DNA from: Opitutia bacterium
GTDB lineage: Bacteria; Verrucomicrobiota; Verrucomicrobiia; Opitutales; Opitutaceae
Assembly (NCBI GenBank): GCA_947474365.1
Contig: CANJIU010000035.1
Location: 1-64,000 of the forward strand
Length of the DNA stretch: 64,000 nt
Direction: 5' to 3'
Shown: piece by piece, positions 42,199-51,666 of the stretch
Layout of the letters: each line of letters starts with the position of its first letter
How positions within the stretch are numbered: position 1 is the first letter of the stretch
Program-made: the position numbers and the translations under genes
Notes under the pieces: generated by a model
Told to the model about the DNA's origin: nothing
The model's input: the letters and a program-made list of their open reading frames with translations, nothing else
Database searches by the model: none

Positions 42199-45100
42199 TT
42201 GAAAAAACATCCGTCCCCATTTCTCGGCCCGGTCGTCCAGCGTGGCCTCCTGATCATCGCTTTTTTGACGGCGGGTATCGCCGCCGCCGCCGAGAGCATG
42301 AAAAAGACCTTCAACCTGCCGGCGGGGGCCGCGGGTGAGACGCTGAAGCAGTTCGCGGCGCAGGCCGGCCGTGAAATCGTCTTCGCGCCGGAGGCCATCG
42401 GCACCGTGCAGACCAAGGCCGTGCAGGGGGAACTCACCCCGCCTGAAGCGCTCAATCTGATGCTGGCCGACACGGGGCTGGCGGCGTCGCAGGATCCGAA
42501 GACGCGCGCGTTTGCGGTGCGGAGAGGAGAAGCCGACCCAAACGCACCAAGGGTGGCGCCGCTGAAACGCGACGACCGCCCGCAAACGACCGCCCCCGCG
42601 GCAAGTGATCAACCCATCCAGCTTTCGCCGTTCGAGGTCACGGTCGACAACAAGGGTTACTATGGGGCCAATGCCATGTCGGGCACGCGCCTCAACACCA
42701 GGCTCGAGGATTTGCCGTCGGCGATTTCGGTGGTGACGAAGGAACAGATGCAGGACTTCGCGCTGCTCGATCTCAACGACATCTTCGCCATGGAGGTGAG
42801 CACCGAAGGCACGTCCAACTACACCGACCTGTCGTTCACCAACGGCGCCACCGGGATTGATTCAGACTTCACCTCGACCAACCCCGTGGGGGCGAATCGC
42901 ATTCGCGGCATCGCGCCCGCGAACATGGCGTTCGGCAATTTCGAAACCAGCGGACGGGTGCCCGTCGATCCGATCGACATCGATGCGGTCGAGATCAGCC
43001 GCGGGCCGAATACGAGCGTCTTTGGCATGGGCAAGGGTTCCGGCACCGTCAACTCGGTCCCGGCCGCGGCCCGGCTGGCACAGAATTCCACCGAGCTGGT
43101 CATGCGCGTCGACAACCGCGAGGGCTGGCGCACGAGCCTCGATGTCAATCGCGTGTTGAAGAAGGACGTCGCGGCGCTGCGGTTCAGCGGGGTCCTTCAG
43201 CGGGAAGGCTATCCGCAGAAACCGTCCGGGATGGATACCCGCCGGCTCAACGGCATGATCAAGCTCCGCCCGTTCAAGACGACGACGCTCAGCGCCACGT
43301 TCAACCGCTACGACTCACACGGGAACCGCCCCCTTTCCGGCCCGATTCGCGAGGGGCTCACGGCATGGTTGCAGGCCGGCGCGCCCACGTGGGATCCGAT
43401 CACCACGACGGCCAAAATCAACGGCGTGACGGTGGGAACCTTCGCGACGGCCACGCCGGCCTATTTCCAACAGCCGCCGACCCGCTTCCAGGCCTTCATC
43501 GATCGGGATACGCCCGCTTACTTAGGGCTGGCTCGCGGAACGGCGACGACGCCTTCGACGCAAACGCAGGCCCAGCGACTCATGATTTCCAACGTTGATC
43601 CCACCGGCGTGCTCTCTCTGCAGCCGCTGCTCGTGCGATCCCCCGTGGCGACCGGCAAGGATCTCGTCGACTGGTCGACGCAGAATCCCGCGGCGATGAA
43701 TCATTACCGGAACGAGTCGCAGACGTCCCTCCTCACGCTGCAGCAGGGTGTTTTCGACACCCGGCGCCAGAGCCTGAACCTGGAGCTGGCGGTGTTTGGC
43801 GAACACAACGAATCCTACACGTCCGCGCCGTTGGGGGCCACCGGGGGAACTGTGAATTTTGCGAGCGCACTGATGATCGACGTGAACGAGCGGTTGCTGG
43901 ACGGGCGGCCCAATCCGTTTTTCAAACGGCCCTACATGGACATCCCGAACCCCATCGTGAGGACGAGCGCGGTCGACAACCGGACGTACCGGGGGCAGCT
44001 GGCCTACAAACTGGACCTGCGGAACGAGCCCAACGCCTGGCGCTGGCTGGGCCTGCATCAGCTTTCCGGATATGGAGAATACAAGGATTTCGGCTACCGG
44101 ACCTACGCCTATCGCCAGGCCGTCGTGGATGACCATGCTTGGATTCCGGCGGGCACGAGACGGGCGGCCAGCTACAATTTCTCGCACCGTTACTATGTCG
44201 GAGATGCCCAGGGCTATAACATGGACTATACGCCGGTCCGGCTGGCATCAGGTCAGAACACGCTGCATTGGGGCAACAGCCTGACCGGGGCTTACAACCA
44301 TGAGCCGGTCACGCTCGCGGACGCCACCAACAACGCGACCAAGGACCAGACCCTCGTGAAATCGGTCGGGGGCCTCGTGCAAAGTTACTTTTTCCATGAT
44401 CGGCTGGTCACCACGCTGGGTATCCGCCGCGACGAACGCAGCGGACGCACGGGACTGGTGGTGTTCGCTCCCGACGGGAACACGGTCGACTATCAGGACT
44501 TCGACCAATGGTCCGGCTCGCCGTGGGTGGCGCAGGGTGGCACCACGACGACGGCCGGCGGGGTGTTCAAAGTGGCCCGCTGGCTTTCGGTCCACGGGAA
44601 CAAGTCCTACAGCTTTCAACCGGGTGCCCTCACGTATTCGGTCTATCGCAAGCCGCTGCCGAGCCCGTCGGGCGAGGGGACCGACTTCGGCTTCACGCTC
44701 AATTTGCTCGAGGGGAAGCTCAACATCCGGGTGAATCGCTACCAAACCCTCCAGCTCAATTCGACCAGCAGTAGCAGCGGCACCCTGTTGGGTTTCGCGG
44801 GCCGGCTGGACTTCATCGACACCCCGGTGGCGGAAACGACCTACAATTTGCAGGCGCGTGCCACCGGCTGGGTCAGGGACGCCGCGGCGGCCAGGGGCGT
44901 GACGCTGAGCGACGCCCAGGTCCTCCAGCAGGTGGCCGACATCATGAAACTGCCGGTGGACTATCTCACGCAGCGGGCGCCGGGCAACCAAAGCGCCCTG
45001 GATGACCTCAAGGCCCGCGGCACCGAGGTTGAAATCAACTACAACCCGAATGGGTTCATCACCACGAAGCTCAACGTCGCGCAGCAGGAAGCCTTCAACA

Positions 45101-45684
45101 GCGGGGTGGCGGCGGAGGTGGTTCAGTGGGTGGCGGAGCGGCTGCCGGTCTGGCAGAGCGTGGTTGATCCCACCACCGGGCAGTTGTGGTGGAACAGCAA
45201 CTACACGGGGATCCCTCGGCAGGTTTATGAGGCGAACATCGCGGCGCAACTGCGGCTCATCCATGCGGCGGCGGGCAAGAGCCGTCCGCAGGTGCGCAAA
45301 TATCGGGCGAATTTCGCGGGCAATTTCCGCCTGAGCGGCATCACCGATCACTCGATCCTGCGGAATTTCACCGTCGGCGGGGGACTACGGTGGGAGGACC
45401 GGGGCGCGATCGGCTATTGGGGCGTGCAAAAGCTTCCGGCCATCATCACGGATCTGGATGTCAACCGACCGATCTGGGATTCCGCCCGACTCTACGCCGA
45501 CGCGTTTGTCAGCTATCGGACCCGCGTCTGGAACAAGGTCCGGACGACGTTTCAACTGAACGTGCGGAACTTCACGGAAGGCGGCCGGCTTCAGCCCGTG
45601 TACGCCAATCCGGACGGTTCCATCGCGGCGTATCGCACGATCGATCCGCGGCTGTTTGTCTTCACGGCCACGTTCAATTTTTGA
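42199..45684 (+). CDS. STN-domain TonB-dependent transducer/receptor
   Basis: An outer-membrane receptor of about 1161 residues. With a TTG start at 42199 the signal peptide is residues 1-31; no ATG gives a good signal, as the frame's upstream ATG at 42046 lies within the FecR gene. Residues 35-110 are the STN (secretin/TonB N-terminal) signalling domain (MKKTFNLPAGAAGETLKQF). A possible TonB box is SPFEVTV, and the plug includes GTRLNTRLEDLPSAISVVTK and VEISRGPNTSVFGMGKGSGT. The barrel ends in ATFNF. The protein is longer than typical FecA-type transducers. It completes the sigma/FecR/receptor triad and is followed after 23 bp by a sulfatase. Confidence 0.88.
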   Translation: MKKHPSPFLGPVVQRGLLIIAFLTAGIAAAAESMKKTFNLPAGAAGETLKQFAAQAGREIVFAPEAIGTVQTKAVQGELTPPEALNLMLADTGLAASQDPKTRAFAVRRGEADPNAPRVAPLKRDDRPQTTAPAASDQPIQLSPFEVTVDNKGYYGANAMSGTRLNTRLEDLPSAISVVTKEQMQDFALLDLNDIFAMEVSTEGTSNYTDLSFTNGATGIDSDFTSTNPVGANRIRGIAPANMAFGNFETSGRVPVDPIDIDAVEISRGPNTSVFGMGKGSGTVNSVPAAARLAQNSTELVMRVDNREGWRTSLDVNRVLKKDVAALRFSGVLQREGYPQKPSGMDTRRLNGMIKLRPFKTTTLSATFNRYDSHGNRPLSGPIREGLTAWLQAGAPTWDPITTTAKINGVTVGTFATATPAYFQQPPTRFQAFIDRDTPAYLGLARGTATTPSTQTQAQRLMISNVDPTGVLSLQPLLVRSPVATGKDLVDWSTQNPAAMNHYRNESQTSLLTLQQGVFDTRRQSLNLELAVFGEHNESYTSAPLGATGGTVNFASALMIDVNERLLDGRPNPFFKRPYMDIPNPIVRTSAVDNRTYRGQLAYKLDLRNEPNAWRWLGLHQLSGYGEYKDFGYRTYAYRQAVVDDHAWIPAGTRRAASYNFSHRYYVGDAQGYNMDYTPVRLASGQNTLHWGNSLTGAYNHEPVTLADATNNATKDQTLVKSVGGLVQSYFFHDRLVTTLGIRRDERSGRTGLVVFAPDGNTVDYQDFDQWSGSPWVAQGGTTTTAGGVFKVARWLSVHGNKSYSFQPGALTYSVYRKPLPSPSGEGTDFGFTLNLLEGKLNIRVNRYQTLQLNSTSSSSGTLLGFAGRLDFIDTPVAETTYNLQARATGWVRDAAAARGVTLSDAQVLQQVADIMKLPVDYLTQRAPGNQSALDDLKARGTEVEINYNPNGFITTKLNVAQQEAFNSGVAAEVVQWVAERLPVWQSVVDPTTGQLWWNSNYTGIPRQVYEANIAAQLRLIHAAAGKSRPQVRKYRANFAGNFRLSGITDHSILRNFTVGGGLRWEDRGAIGYWGVQKLPAIITDLDVNRPIWDSARLYADAFVSYRTRVWNKVRTTFQLNVRNFTEGGRLQPVYANPDGSIAAYRTIDPRLFVFTATFNF

Positions 45685-45707
45685 CGAGAGCAAGAGTGTC
45701 ACGCCCT

Positions 45708-47108
45708 ATGTTCTTCACGCCTCGCTTTCCCGTCTTCGGACTTCTTCTCGTGCTCGGTTCGGCCGCGGTGGCCGCTGAGGCGCGCCGGCCCAACATCGTT
45801 TTCATCATCTCCGACGACCACGCGTGGATGGATTACGGCTTCATGGGGCATCCGCAAATTGAGACGCCGCATCTCGATCGTCTGGCCGCCCGCAGCGCCG
45901 CCTTTCCGCGCGGCTACGTGCCGACCGCTCTCTGCCGTCCGGCGTTGGCGACGTTTGCCACCGGGCTTTACGCCCACGAGCATCGGACCAGCGGCAACGA
46001 TCCCGTGCTGCCGCCGGCCGCAGCACGCGCCGGCGTGAAAGCGCCGGCGGACGATTCGGCGGCGGTGGACGCGCTTCGCGAAAAACTCATTTCCCACATC
46101 GACCTCCACCCGACACTGCCCCGGCTTCTCGCGGACCAGGGCTACTTGAGCCACCAGTCCGGCAAATGGTGGGAGGGCAGCTATCAGCGTGGCGGATTCA
46201 CGCACGGCATGACGCGCGGATTTCCGCAGCCGGGAGGGCGACATGGCGACGACGGCCTGAAGATTGGACGTGAAGGCTTGAAACCGGTTTTCGATTTCAT
46301 CGACCTCGCCGTCGATGCCCGGAAGCCGTTTCTCGTCTGGTTCGCGCCCTTCATGCCGCATTCGCCCCACACGCCGCCGCCGCGGCTGTTCGAGAAATAC
46401 AAGGCGAAGGGCGTCACCTCGGATTTTGTGGCGCGTTATTACGCGATGGTGGAGTGGTTCGATGAAACGTGCGGCGCGTTGCTGGATCGAATCGAGGCGA
46501 AAGGGCTCACGCGAGATACCGTGATCGTCTATCTGGCCGACAACGGCTGGATTCAGCAAGACAACGGGCCAGGTTTTGCGGCCCGTTCCAAGCAGTCGCC
46601 CAACGAAGGCGGGATCCGCCAGCCGATCCTGTTCAGTTGGCCGGGTGTCATTCAGCCGGGCAGTCGCGGCGAGCAACTCTGTTCGAGCGTGGACATCATG
46701 CCGACCTTGCTCGCCGTCGCCGGCGTGAAGATCCCCGCCAACCTGCCCGGCTACAATCTGCTGCCCATGCTCCGCAGCGGCCGGCCCACGCCGCGGGACT
46801 GGGTGCTCGGTGAGAATTTCGGTCACGACATTCCCAACGTTGACCGGCCCGAGGACAGTCTGCTCTTCCGTTGGGCGGTGGAGGGACGGTGGAAACTGAT
46901 CCTCCGTTACGATGGTGACGCCGGCCGGCACACGGCCAAATTCGCCAAAGAGGATCGGCGTCCCCAACTCTACGACCTGCTGGCCGACCCGCACGAAAAG
47001 AAGAACCTCGCCGCGCAGCATCCTGAAATGGTCGCGCGCCTCGCGGAAAAAATTGCGGGCTGGTGGCCGGTCCAGCACCGCAAGGCGCTCACGACGTGGA
47101 CGCCTTGA
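45708..47108 (+). CDS. sulfatase-family protein with CRPAL instead of CxPSR
   Basis: A 466-residue exported sulfatase-fold protein. Signal peptide residues 1-23. The metal-binding DD is in FIISDDHAWMD. At the nucleophile site it reads C76-R-P-A-L80: the Cys and Pro are kept but the Arg of C-x-P-x-R, which stabilises the formylglycine in studied enzymes, is Leu. Other blocks look intact (SGKWWEGSY; VIVYLADNGWIQQD; KQSPNEGGIRQPILFSWPG). It may be a natural subfamily with altered catalysis, or an inactive relative. ATG 45708 is chosen; GTG 45696 is an alternative. The next sulfatase starts 19 bp downstream. Confidence 0.87.
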   Translation: MFFTPRFPVFGLLLVLGSAAVAAEARRPNIVFIISDDHAWMDYGFMGHPQIETPHLDRLAARSAAFPRGYVPTALCRPALATFATGLYAHEHRTSGNDPVLPPAAARAGVKAPADDSAAVDALREKLISHIDLHPTLPRLLADQGYLSHQSGKWWEGSYQRGGFTHGMTRGFPQPGGRHGDDGLKIGREGLKPVFDFIDLAVDARKPFLVWFAPFMPHSPHTPPPRLFEKYKAKGVTSDFVARYYAMVEWFDETCGALLDRIEAKGLTRDTVIVYLADNGWIQQDNGPGFAARSKQSPNEGGIRQPILFSWPGVIQPGSRGEQLCSSVDIMPTLLAVAGVKIPANLPGYNLLPMLRSGRPTPRDWVLGENFGHDIPNVDRPEDSLLFRWAVEGRWKLILRYDGDAGRHTAKFAKEDRRPQLYDLLADPHEKKNLAAQHPEMVARLAEKIAGWWPVQHRKALTTWTP

Positions 47109-47127
47109 TTCCGTCCGGTCGCCGGAA

Positions 47128-48546
47128 ATGATCGGCCCCATGTCCTTCTCTCTCGCTCGGTATGCGCATGGTCTGATTGCGGTGATGCTCGTTGCCGTCT
47201 GCGCCTCAAGCACGTGGGCGGCAGCGTCCCGTCCTAATGTTGTCTTCATCGCGATTGACGACCTCAACGACTGGCTCGGCTGCCTCGGCGGCAATCCCGA
47301 CGTGAAGACGCCAAATCTGGATCGGCTGGCTGCCCGCGGCATGCTCTTCACCAATGCGCATTGCCAAGTGCCCGTGTGCATGGGATCGCGGGTCAGTGCC
47401 TTTTCCGGCAAACTCGCTTCGACCACCGGCTGCTATGAGTTCAACGCCGACTTCCATGAGGCGCCGTCGCTCGCGAACGACGTGCCGATCCCCCTCCATT
47501 TCAAACAGCACGGCTATCACACGCTCGGGGGCGGCAAACTGCTGCATTCGGGCTTTCAGGGCAGACTGGCGTCGACTTTTGACGTGAATCTCGGCAACGG
47601 CCGCAACCCGGCACCACCGGAACGGATGAACTGGCCACAGAAAGCCTGGGACTACGGACCGTATCCGGCGCAGGACGGGCAGATGGGCGACGAGCAACTG
47701 GCACGCAAGGCGGCGGAACATCTCGCCCGCCGACACGAGCGGCCGTTCTTTCTCGCCGTCGGTTTCTATCGGCCGCACGTGCCGCGCCATGTGCCGCAGC
47801 GTTGGTTCGATCTCTACGATCCCGCGAAACTCGCGCTGCCGAAAGCCCCGCCGGAGGACATGGACGACATCCCGGAGAGCGACATCACGCGGACGAAGGC
47901 CGTGGCGCCGAAGCACGCAGACGTGCTCGCGGCCGGCAAGTGGCGGGCGTACGTGCAGGCGTATCTGGCGTGTATCAGCTTCGTGGATCACTGTGTCGGA
48001 ATTGTGGTGGATGCGGCGGCGGCTGGGCCGCAGCGGGACAACACGATCGTCGTGCTCTGGAGCGATCATGGGTTTCACCTCGGCGAAAAGCAGCACTGGG
48101 CCAAACGCACGCTCTGGGCCGAGTCGACGCGCACGCCCATGATGATCTCGGGGCCGGGCATTCGTCCGGGACTGCGGGCGGACGCGCCGACGGCGCTGCT
48201 CGATCTTGCGCCGACGTTGAACGATCTCTGCGGGCTCCCCGCGGTGCTTGGACACGAAGGCCGCAGTCTCCGGCCGTTGCTGCAGAATCCCGATGCCGCG
48301 TGGGATCGCCCGGTGGTTTCGACGTGGCTGCCCAACAACCATGCGGTGGTCGATCGCCGCTGGCGTTACATTCACTACGCCAACGGCAGTGAGGAACTTT
48401 ATGATCATCGGGTGGACGCGGACGAGTTCACGAACCTCGCCCAGAATCCCGAGTTCGCCCGAGTGAAAGCGGACCTGGCGCGTTGGCTGCCGGCGAAAAA
48501 CGTGCCGTTGCTCCAGATTCCGGGCCGCGCCACCGCGAAAGATTGA
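47128..48546 (+). CDS. sulfatase (iduronate-2-sulfatase-like) with CMGSR signature
   Basis: A 472-residue exported sulfatase resembling the iduronate-2-sulfatase S1_7 group (FYRPHVPRHVPQRWFDLY; WSDHGFHLGEKQHWAKRTLW). Signal peptide to about residue 33; MSFS at 47140 is an alternative start. The first metal pair is DD (FIAIDDLNDW). The nucleophile motif is C84-M-G-S-R88, where Gly replaces the Pro/Ala normally required for formylglycine conversion. All other catalytic surroundings appear conserved. It lies between the CRPAL sulfatase and the shortened SASA gene. Confidence 0.88.
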   Translation: MIGPMSFSLARYAHGLIAVMLVAVCASSTWAAASRPNVVFIAIDDLNDWLGCLGGNPDVKTPNLDRLAARGMLFTNAHCQVPVCMGSRVSAFSGKLASTTGCYEFNADFHEAPSLANDVPIPLHFKQHGYHTLGGGKLLHSGFQGRLASTFDVNLGNGRNPAPPERMNWPQKAWDYGPYPAQDGQMGDEQLARKAAEHLARRHERPFFLAVGFYRPHVPRHVPQRWFDLYDPAKLALPKAPPEDMDDIPESDITRTKAVAPKHADVLAAGKWRAYVQAYLACISFVDHCVGIVVDAAAAGPQRDNTIVVLWSDHGFHLGEKQHWAKRTLWAESTRTPMMISGPGIRPGLRADAPTALLDLAPTLNDLCGLPAVLGHEGRSLRPLLQNPDAAWDRPVVSTWLPNNHAVVDRRWRYIHYANGSEELYDHRVDADEFTNLAQNPEFARVKADLARWLPAKNVPLLQIPGRATAKD

Positions 48547-48557
48547 ACGAGTTTTCG

Positions 48558-48965
48558 ATGGATTACCCGTTGCCTCCGGATGCTGCGCCCAGGTCACGTC
48601 GCGCATGGCTGGCGACATTCTCCGCGCTCGGCGGCGCGCTCGCCCTCGCTCCTCGGCTTCTTGCGCAGGAAGCAAAGAAGGGCAGGGCCAAAATCCAGGT
48701 GGAGACGCCACCACCCACGAAGCCGCCCCTGCAACCGGTTGAACTGACGCGACTCCCCGATGGCCAGACACGGCTCGATCTGTTTCTGCTCCTCGGGCAG
48801 TCGAACATGAAGGGGCGCGGCTTGATGCCGGCGGAGTCGATGCGCGATCCGCGGATCGTGATGATGCACCTCGGCGACAACGTGCATTTCGACACACCCG
48901 CGCAAAACGAAATCGGGCGACGGTTCGCGGAAAAATATCACGCCATCATTGGCTCTTTGAAATGA
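48558..48965 (+). CDS. internally shortened SASA-type carbohydrate esterase
   Basis: A 135-residue protein with a signal-like N-terminus (residues about 15-35, RRAWLATFSALGGALALAPR, ending in LLAQEA). It carries the start of the SASA (sialate O-acetylesterase-like) fold: LFLLLGQSNMKGRG with the nucleophilic Ser, then RIVMMHLG. This passes straight into what looks like the family's C-terminal block, GDNVHFDT...EIGRRFAEKY, with the catalytic Asp/His. Full-length relatives are roughly 250-300 residues, so about half the domain, including the central catalytic-fold blocks, is missing without a frameshift. It starts 11 bp after a sulfatase stop and its TGA overlaps the next ATG. It is either a deletion remnant kept in frame or a genuine minimal protein; esterase activity is doubtful. 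Confidence 0.75.
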   Translation: MDYPLPPDAAPRSRRAWLATFSALGGALALAPRLLAQEAKKGRAKIQVETPPPTKPPLQPVELTRLPDGQTRLDLFLLLGQSNMKGRGLMPAESMRDPRIVMMHLGDNVHFDTPAQNEIGRRFAEKYHAIIGSLK

Positions 48966-51607
48966 AACATCTCTCCCCTCGGATATTTTTGGCCGCGGCT
49001 GCCGCCGCGGTGCTGCTTTCTGATTTTTCCTCATCACACGCCGCGACGCCGGCGCCGAAGAAAAGCCGCGCGAGCAAGGCCGCCACCGAGGCCGAAGTGG
49101 CGCGACCCGAGGCCGTTGGCCCCCGGGTCGGTGAAAACCAGGCGACGCCGGTGAGCCGGCTCAAGCTCGCGGAAGGCTTCAAGATTGAGCTCCTTTATTC
49201 CGTGCCCGGTGTCCAGGGCTCCTGGGTCAATCTCTGCCTCGATCCAAAGGGGCGGATCTACGCCAGCGATCAATACGGCGGACTGTATCGGTTCACGCCG
49301 CCGCCGGCGGGCCGTGCCCTCGATCCCGCCGCGATTGAAAGTGTGCCGGCAAAAATCCGGGCGGCGAACGGGCTGTTGTGGGCCTTCGGGGCGCTCTACG
49401 TGGCGGTCAACGACTACGACAACGAAATGACGTCGGGGCTGTACCGGGTGTCCGACAGCGATGGCGACGACCGACTCGACCAGGTGGAATTGCTGCGCGC
49501 TCTCACCGCGCAGCGCGATCACGGCGTGCATGCCATTCTGCCCACGCCCGACGGCCGGGGCCTGTATTTGGTATGTGGTAACAAGACGAAGCTCACTGCG
49601 ATTGCCGCTTCGTCGCCGGTGCCGCGCCTCTGGGGCGAAGACCATCTGCTCCCGCGGATGCCCGACGGGCGCGGCTTCATGCGCGACACCCTGGCGCCGG
49701 GCGGGATCATCTATCGCGTGACGCCCGATGGGAAGACATTCGAGGTCGTGGCGTCAGGGTTTCGCAACAGCTTCGACGCCGCCCTCAATCGCGACGGCGA
49801 ACTCTTCACCTACGACGCGGACATGGAGTATGATTTCAACACGTCGTGGTACCGGCCGACGCGGGTGTGCCACGTGGTGAGCGGCGCGGAATTCGGCTGG
49901 CGCAACGGAGCGGGTAAGCGCCCGCCGTTTTATTCAGACAACCTGCCGCCGGTGATCGACATCGGCCCGGGTTCCCCCACCGGCATGACTTTCGGTTATG
50001 GCGCCAAATTCCCGGCGCGTTACCAAAATGCCCTCTTCATCCTCGATTGGAGCTGGGGCAAGCTGCATGCGATTCACTTGGAGCCGGCGGGCGCCACCTT
50101 TCGCGCCACGCGCGAGGAGTTTCTCGCGGGCTCCCCGCTGCCGCTGACTGATGCGCTGATTCATCCGGGTGATGGCGCCATGTACCTCGCGATCGGCGGA
50201 CGCCGGGTGCAGTCGGGGATCTATCGCGTGACCTACGTCGGCAAAGAGTCGACGGCGGCCGTGGTGCCGAAGCCCGATGTGAGTCCGGCACGAACGTTGC
50301 GGCACGCACTGGAGGCGTTTCACGGGCGGCAGGATCCTGCCGCGGTCCCGCAGGCGTGGCCGCATCTGGGTGACCAGGATCGCTTCATCCGCTGGGCGGC
50401 GCGGACGGCCATCGAGCATCAACCCGTCGCGTCGTGGACTGAACGCGTGTTCAGTGAAACGAACCCGCTGGTGCAACTCGAGGCGCTGCTGGCCCTGTCC
50501 CGGGCGGCGGCGGTGTGCCCGTCGCATCGCACCGCGACGGACCCGGCGGTGGACCGCGGGCTGGGCCGGCGCATCCTCGCGGCGCTGGAAAGAACGGATT
50601 GGGCGCCGCTTGACCACGAGCGCCGGCTGACGCTCGTGCGCACGCTCCAGATCGCGTTGAACCGGTTTGGCCAGCCGGAGGCGGATGTTTCCCGGCAGTT
50701 GGTGGCGAAGCTGGATCCGCTGTTTCCGGCGCCGACACGGGACCTCAACTGGCTCCTCTGTGAGACGCTGGTGGCGCTGCGCTCTCCGACAGTCGCGACC
50801 AAAGCGATGGCGTTGATCCGCGATGCGCCCACCCAGGAGGAACAGATCGAGTACGCGCGGTCGCTGCGCATGCTCGACACGGGGTGGACGATCGCAACGC
50901 GCACCGCGTTCTTCGAATGGTGCCTCAAGGCCGCCAACTACCGCGGCGGTGCCAGTTTTTCAAAATTCATCGAATTCATCCGCAACGATGCGATCAAAAC
51001 GCTGACCGACGGCGAGCGACAGGCGCTGGCGGTGGTGTTGGAGAAAAAACCGAAACCGATGGGCGCCATCGAAACGCTGGGCTTCGCATTTGCGGGTCGC
51101 CCGTTCAAAAATTGGACGCTCGACGAATTGTCGGATGCGGCGGTGACGGGCATGAAGGCGCGGAATTTTGAGAACGGCCGGCGCCTCTTCGGCGCGGCGG
51201 CCTGTTTTGCCTGCCATCGTTTTGGGAATGAGGGTGGCATGACCGGCCCGGATCTCACGACGGCGGGCGGCCGTTATTCGCCACGCGATCTGCTCGATCA
51301 GATCATCAACCCAAGCAAGGAAATCAACGAGCAGTTCGTGCCTTCGGTCCTGACGAAGAACAACGGTGAGACCGTCGTGGGCGTCGTGGTTAACCTGCAG
51401 GGCGACTTCGTGGCGATTAACGAGGACCCGAGTGACCCGAACCAGCGGGTGCAGGTGGATCGCAAGGCGGTCAAGAGCATCGAACCTTCGAAGGTGTCGA
51501 CCATGCCGCCGATGCTCTTGGCCCGGATGAGCCAGGACGAGATTCTGGATCTGATCGCGTACGTCCTGAGCGGCGGCGATCCGGCGAGTGCAATGTTCTG
51601 GAAGTAG
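48962..51607 (+). CDS. PVC-type haem-binding propeller protein with c-type cytochrome domain
   Basis: An 881-residue exported protein of the Pirellula/Verrucomicrobium membrane-bound dehydrogenase-like and haem-binding families. Signal peptide residues 1-28. Residues about 60-425 form a beta-propeller (DPKGRIYASDQYGGLYRF; DGELFTYDADMEYDFNTSWY). A HEAT-like helical part covers about 440-700. The C-terminal cytochrome c domain has C748-F-A-C-H752 for covalent haem, with Met759 (GGMTGPDLT) or a later Met as possible axial ligand. It likely oxidises a sugar or alcohol, or relays electrons, in the periplasm. It is coupled to the SASA gene by a 4-bp overlap. Confidence 0.9.
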   Translation: MKHLSPRIFLAAAAAAVLLSDFSSSHAATPAPKKSRASKAATEAEVARPEAVGPRVGENQATPVSRLKLAEGFKIELLYSVPGVQGSWVNLCLDPKGRIYASDQYGGLYRFTPPPAGRALDPAAIESVPAKIRAANGLLWAFGALYVAVNDYDNEMTSGLYRVSDSDGDDRLDQVELLRALTAQRDHGVHAILPTPDGRGLYLVCGNKTKLTAIAASSPVPRLWGEDHLLPRMPDGRGFMRDTLAPGGIIYRVTPDGKTFEVVASGFRNSFDAALNRDGELFTYDADMEYDFNTSWYRPTRVCHVVSGAEFGWRNGAGKRPPFYSDNLPPVIDIGPGSPTGMTFGYGAKFPARYQNALFILDWSWGKLHAIHLEPAGATFRATREEFLAGSPLPLTDALIHPGDGAMYLAIGGRRVQSGIYRVTYVGKESTAAVVPKPDVSPARTLRHALEAFHGRQDPAAVPQAWPHLGDQDRFIRWAARTAIEHQPVASWTERVFSETNPLVQLEALLALSRAAAVCPSHRTATDPAVDRGLGRRILAALERTDWAPLDHERRLTLVRTLQIALNRFGQPEADVSRQLVAKLDPLFPAPTRDLNWLLCETLVALRSPTVATKAMALIRDAPTQEEQIEYARSLRMLDTGWTIATRTAFFEWCLKAANYRGGASFSKFIEFIRNDAIKTLTDGERQALAVVLEKKPKPMGAIETLGFAFAGRPFKNWTLDELSDAAVTGMKARNFENGRRLFGAAACFACHRFGNEGGMTGPDLTTAGGRYSPRDLLDQIINPSKEINEQFVPSVLTKNNGETVVGVVVNLQGDFVAINEDPSDPNQRVQVDRKAVKSIEPSKVSTMPPMLLARMSQDEILDLIAYVLSGGDPASAMFWK

Positions 51608-51666
51608 GTTCGGCCGGCAAAGGGCATTTCGCGCCGAAGTCGTTTGCGCCCGGCGGCGCGCGCCGT

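Noticed and set aside
45699-47426. 575-codon minus-strand open frame opposite the CRPAL sulfatase
   Set aside because: Composition is atypical and domain-free, and the plus-strand sulfatase explains the sequence. Frames at 47206-48897 and 8174-9658 were rejected for the same reason.
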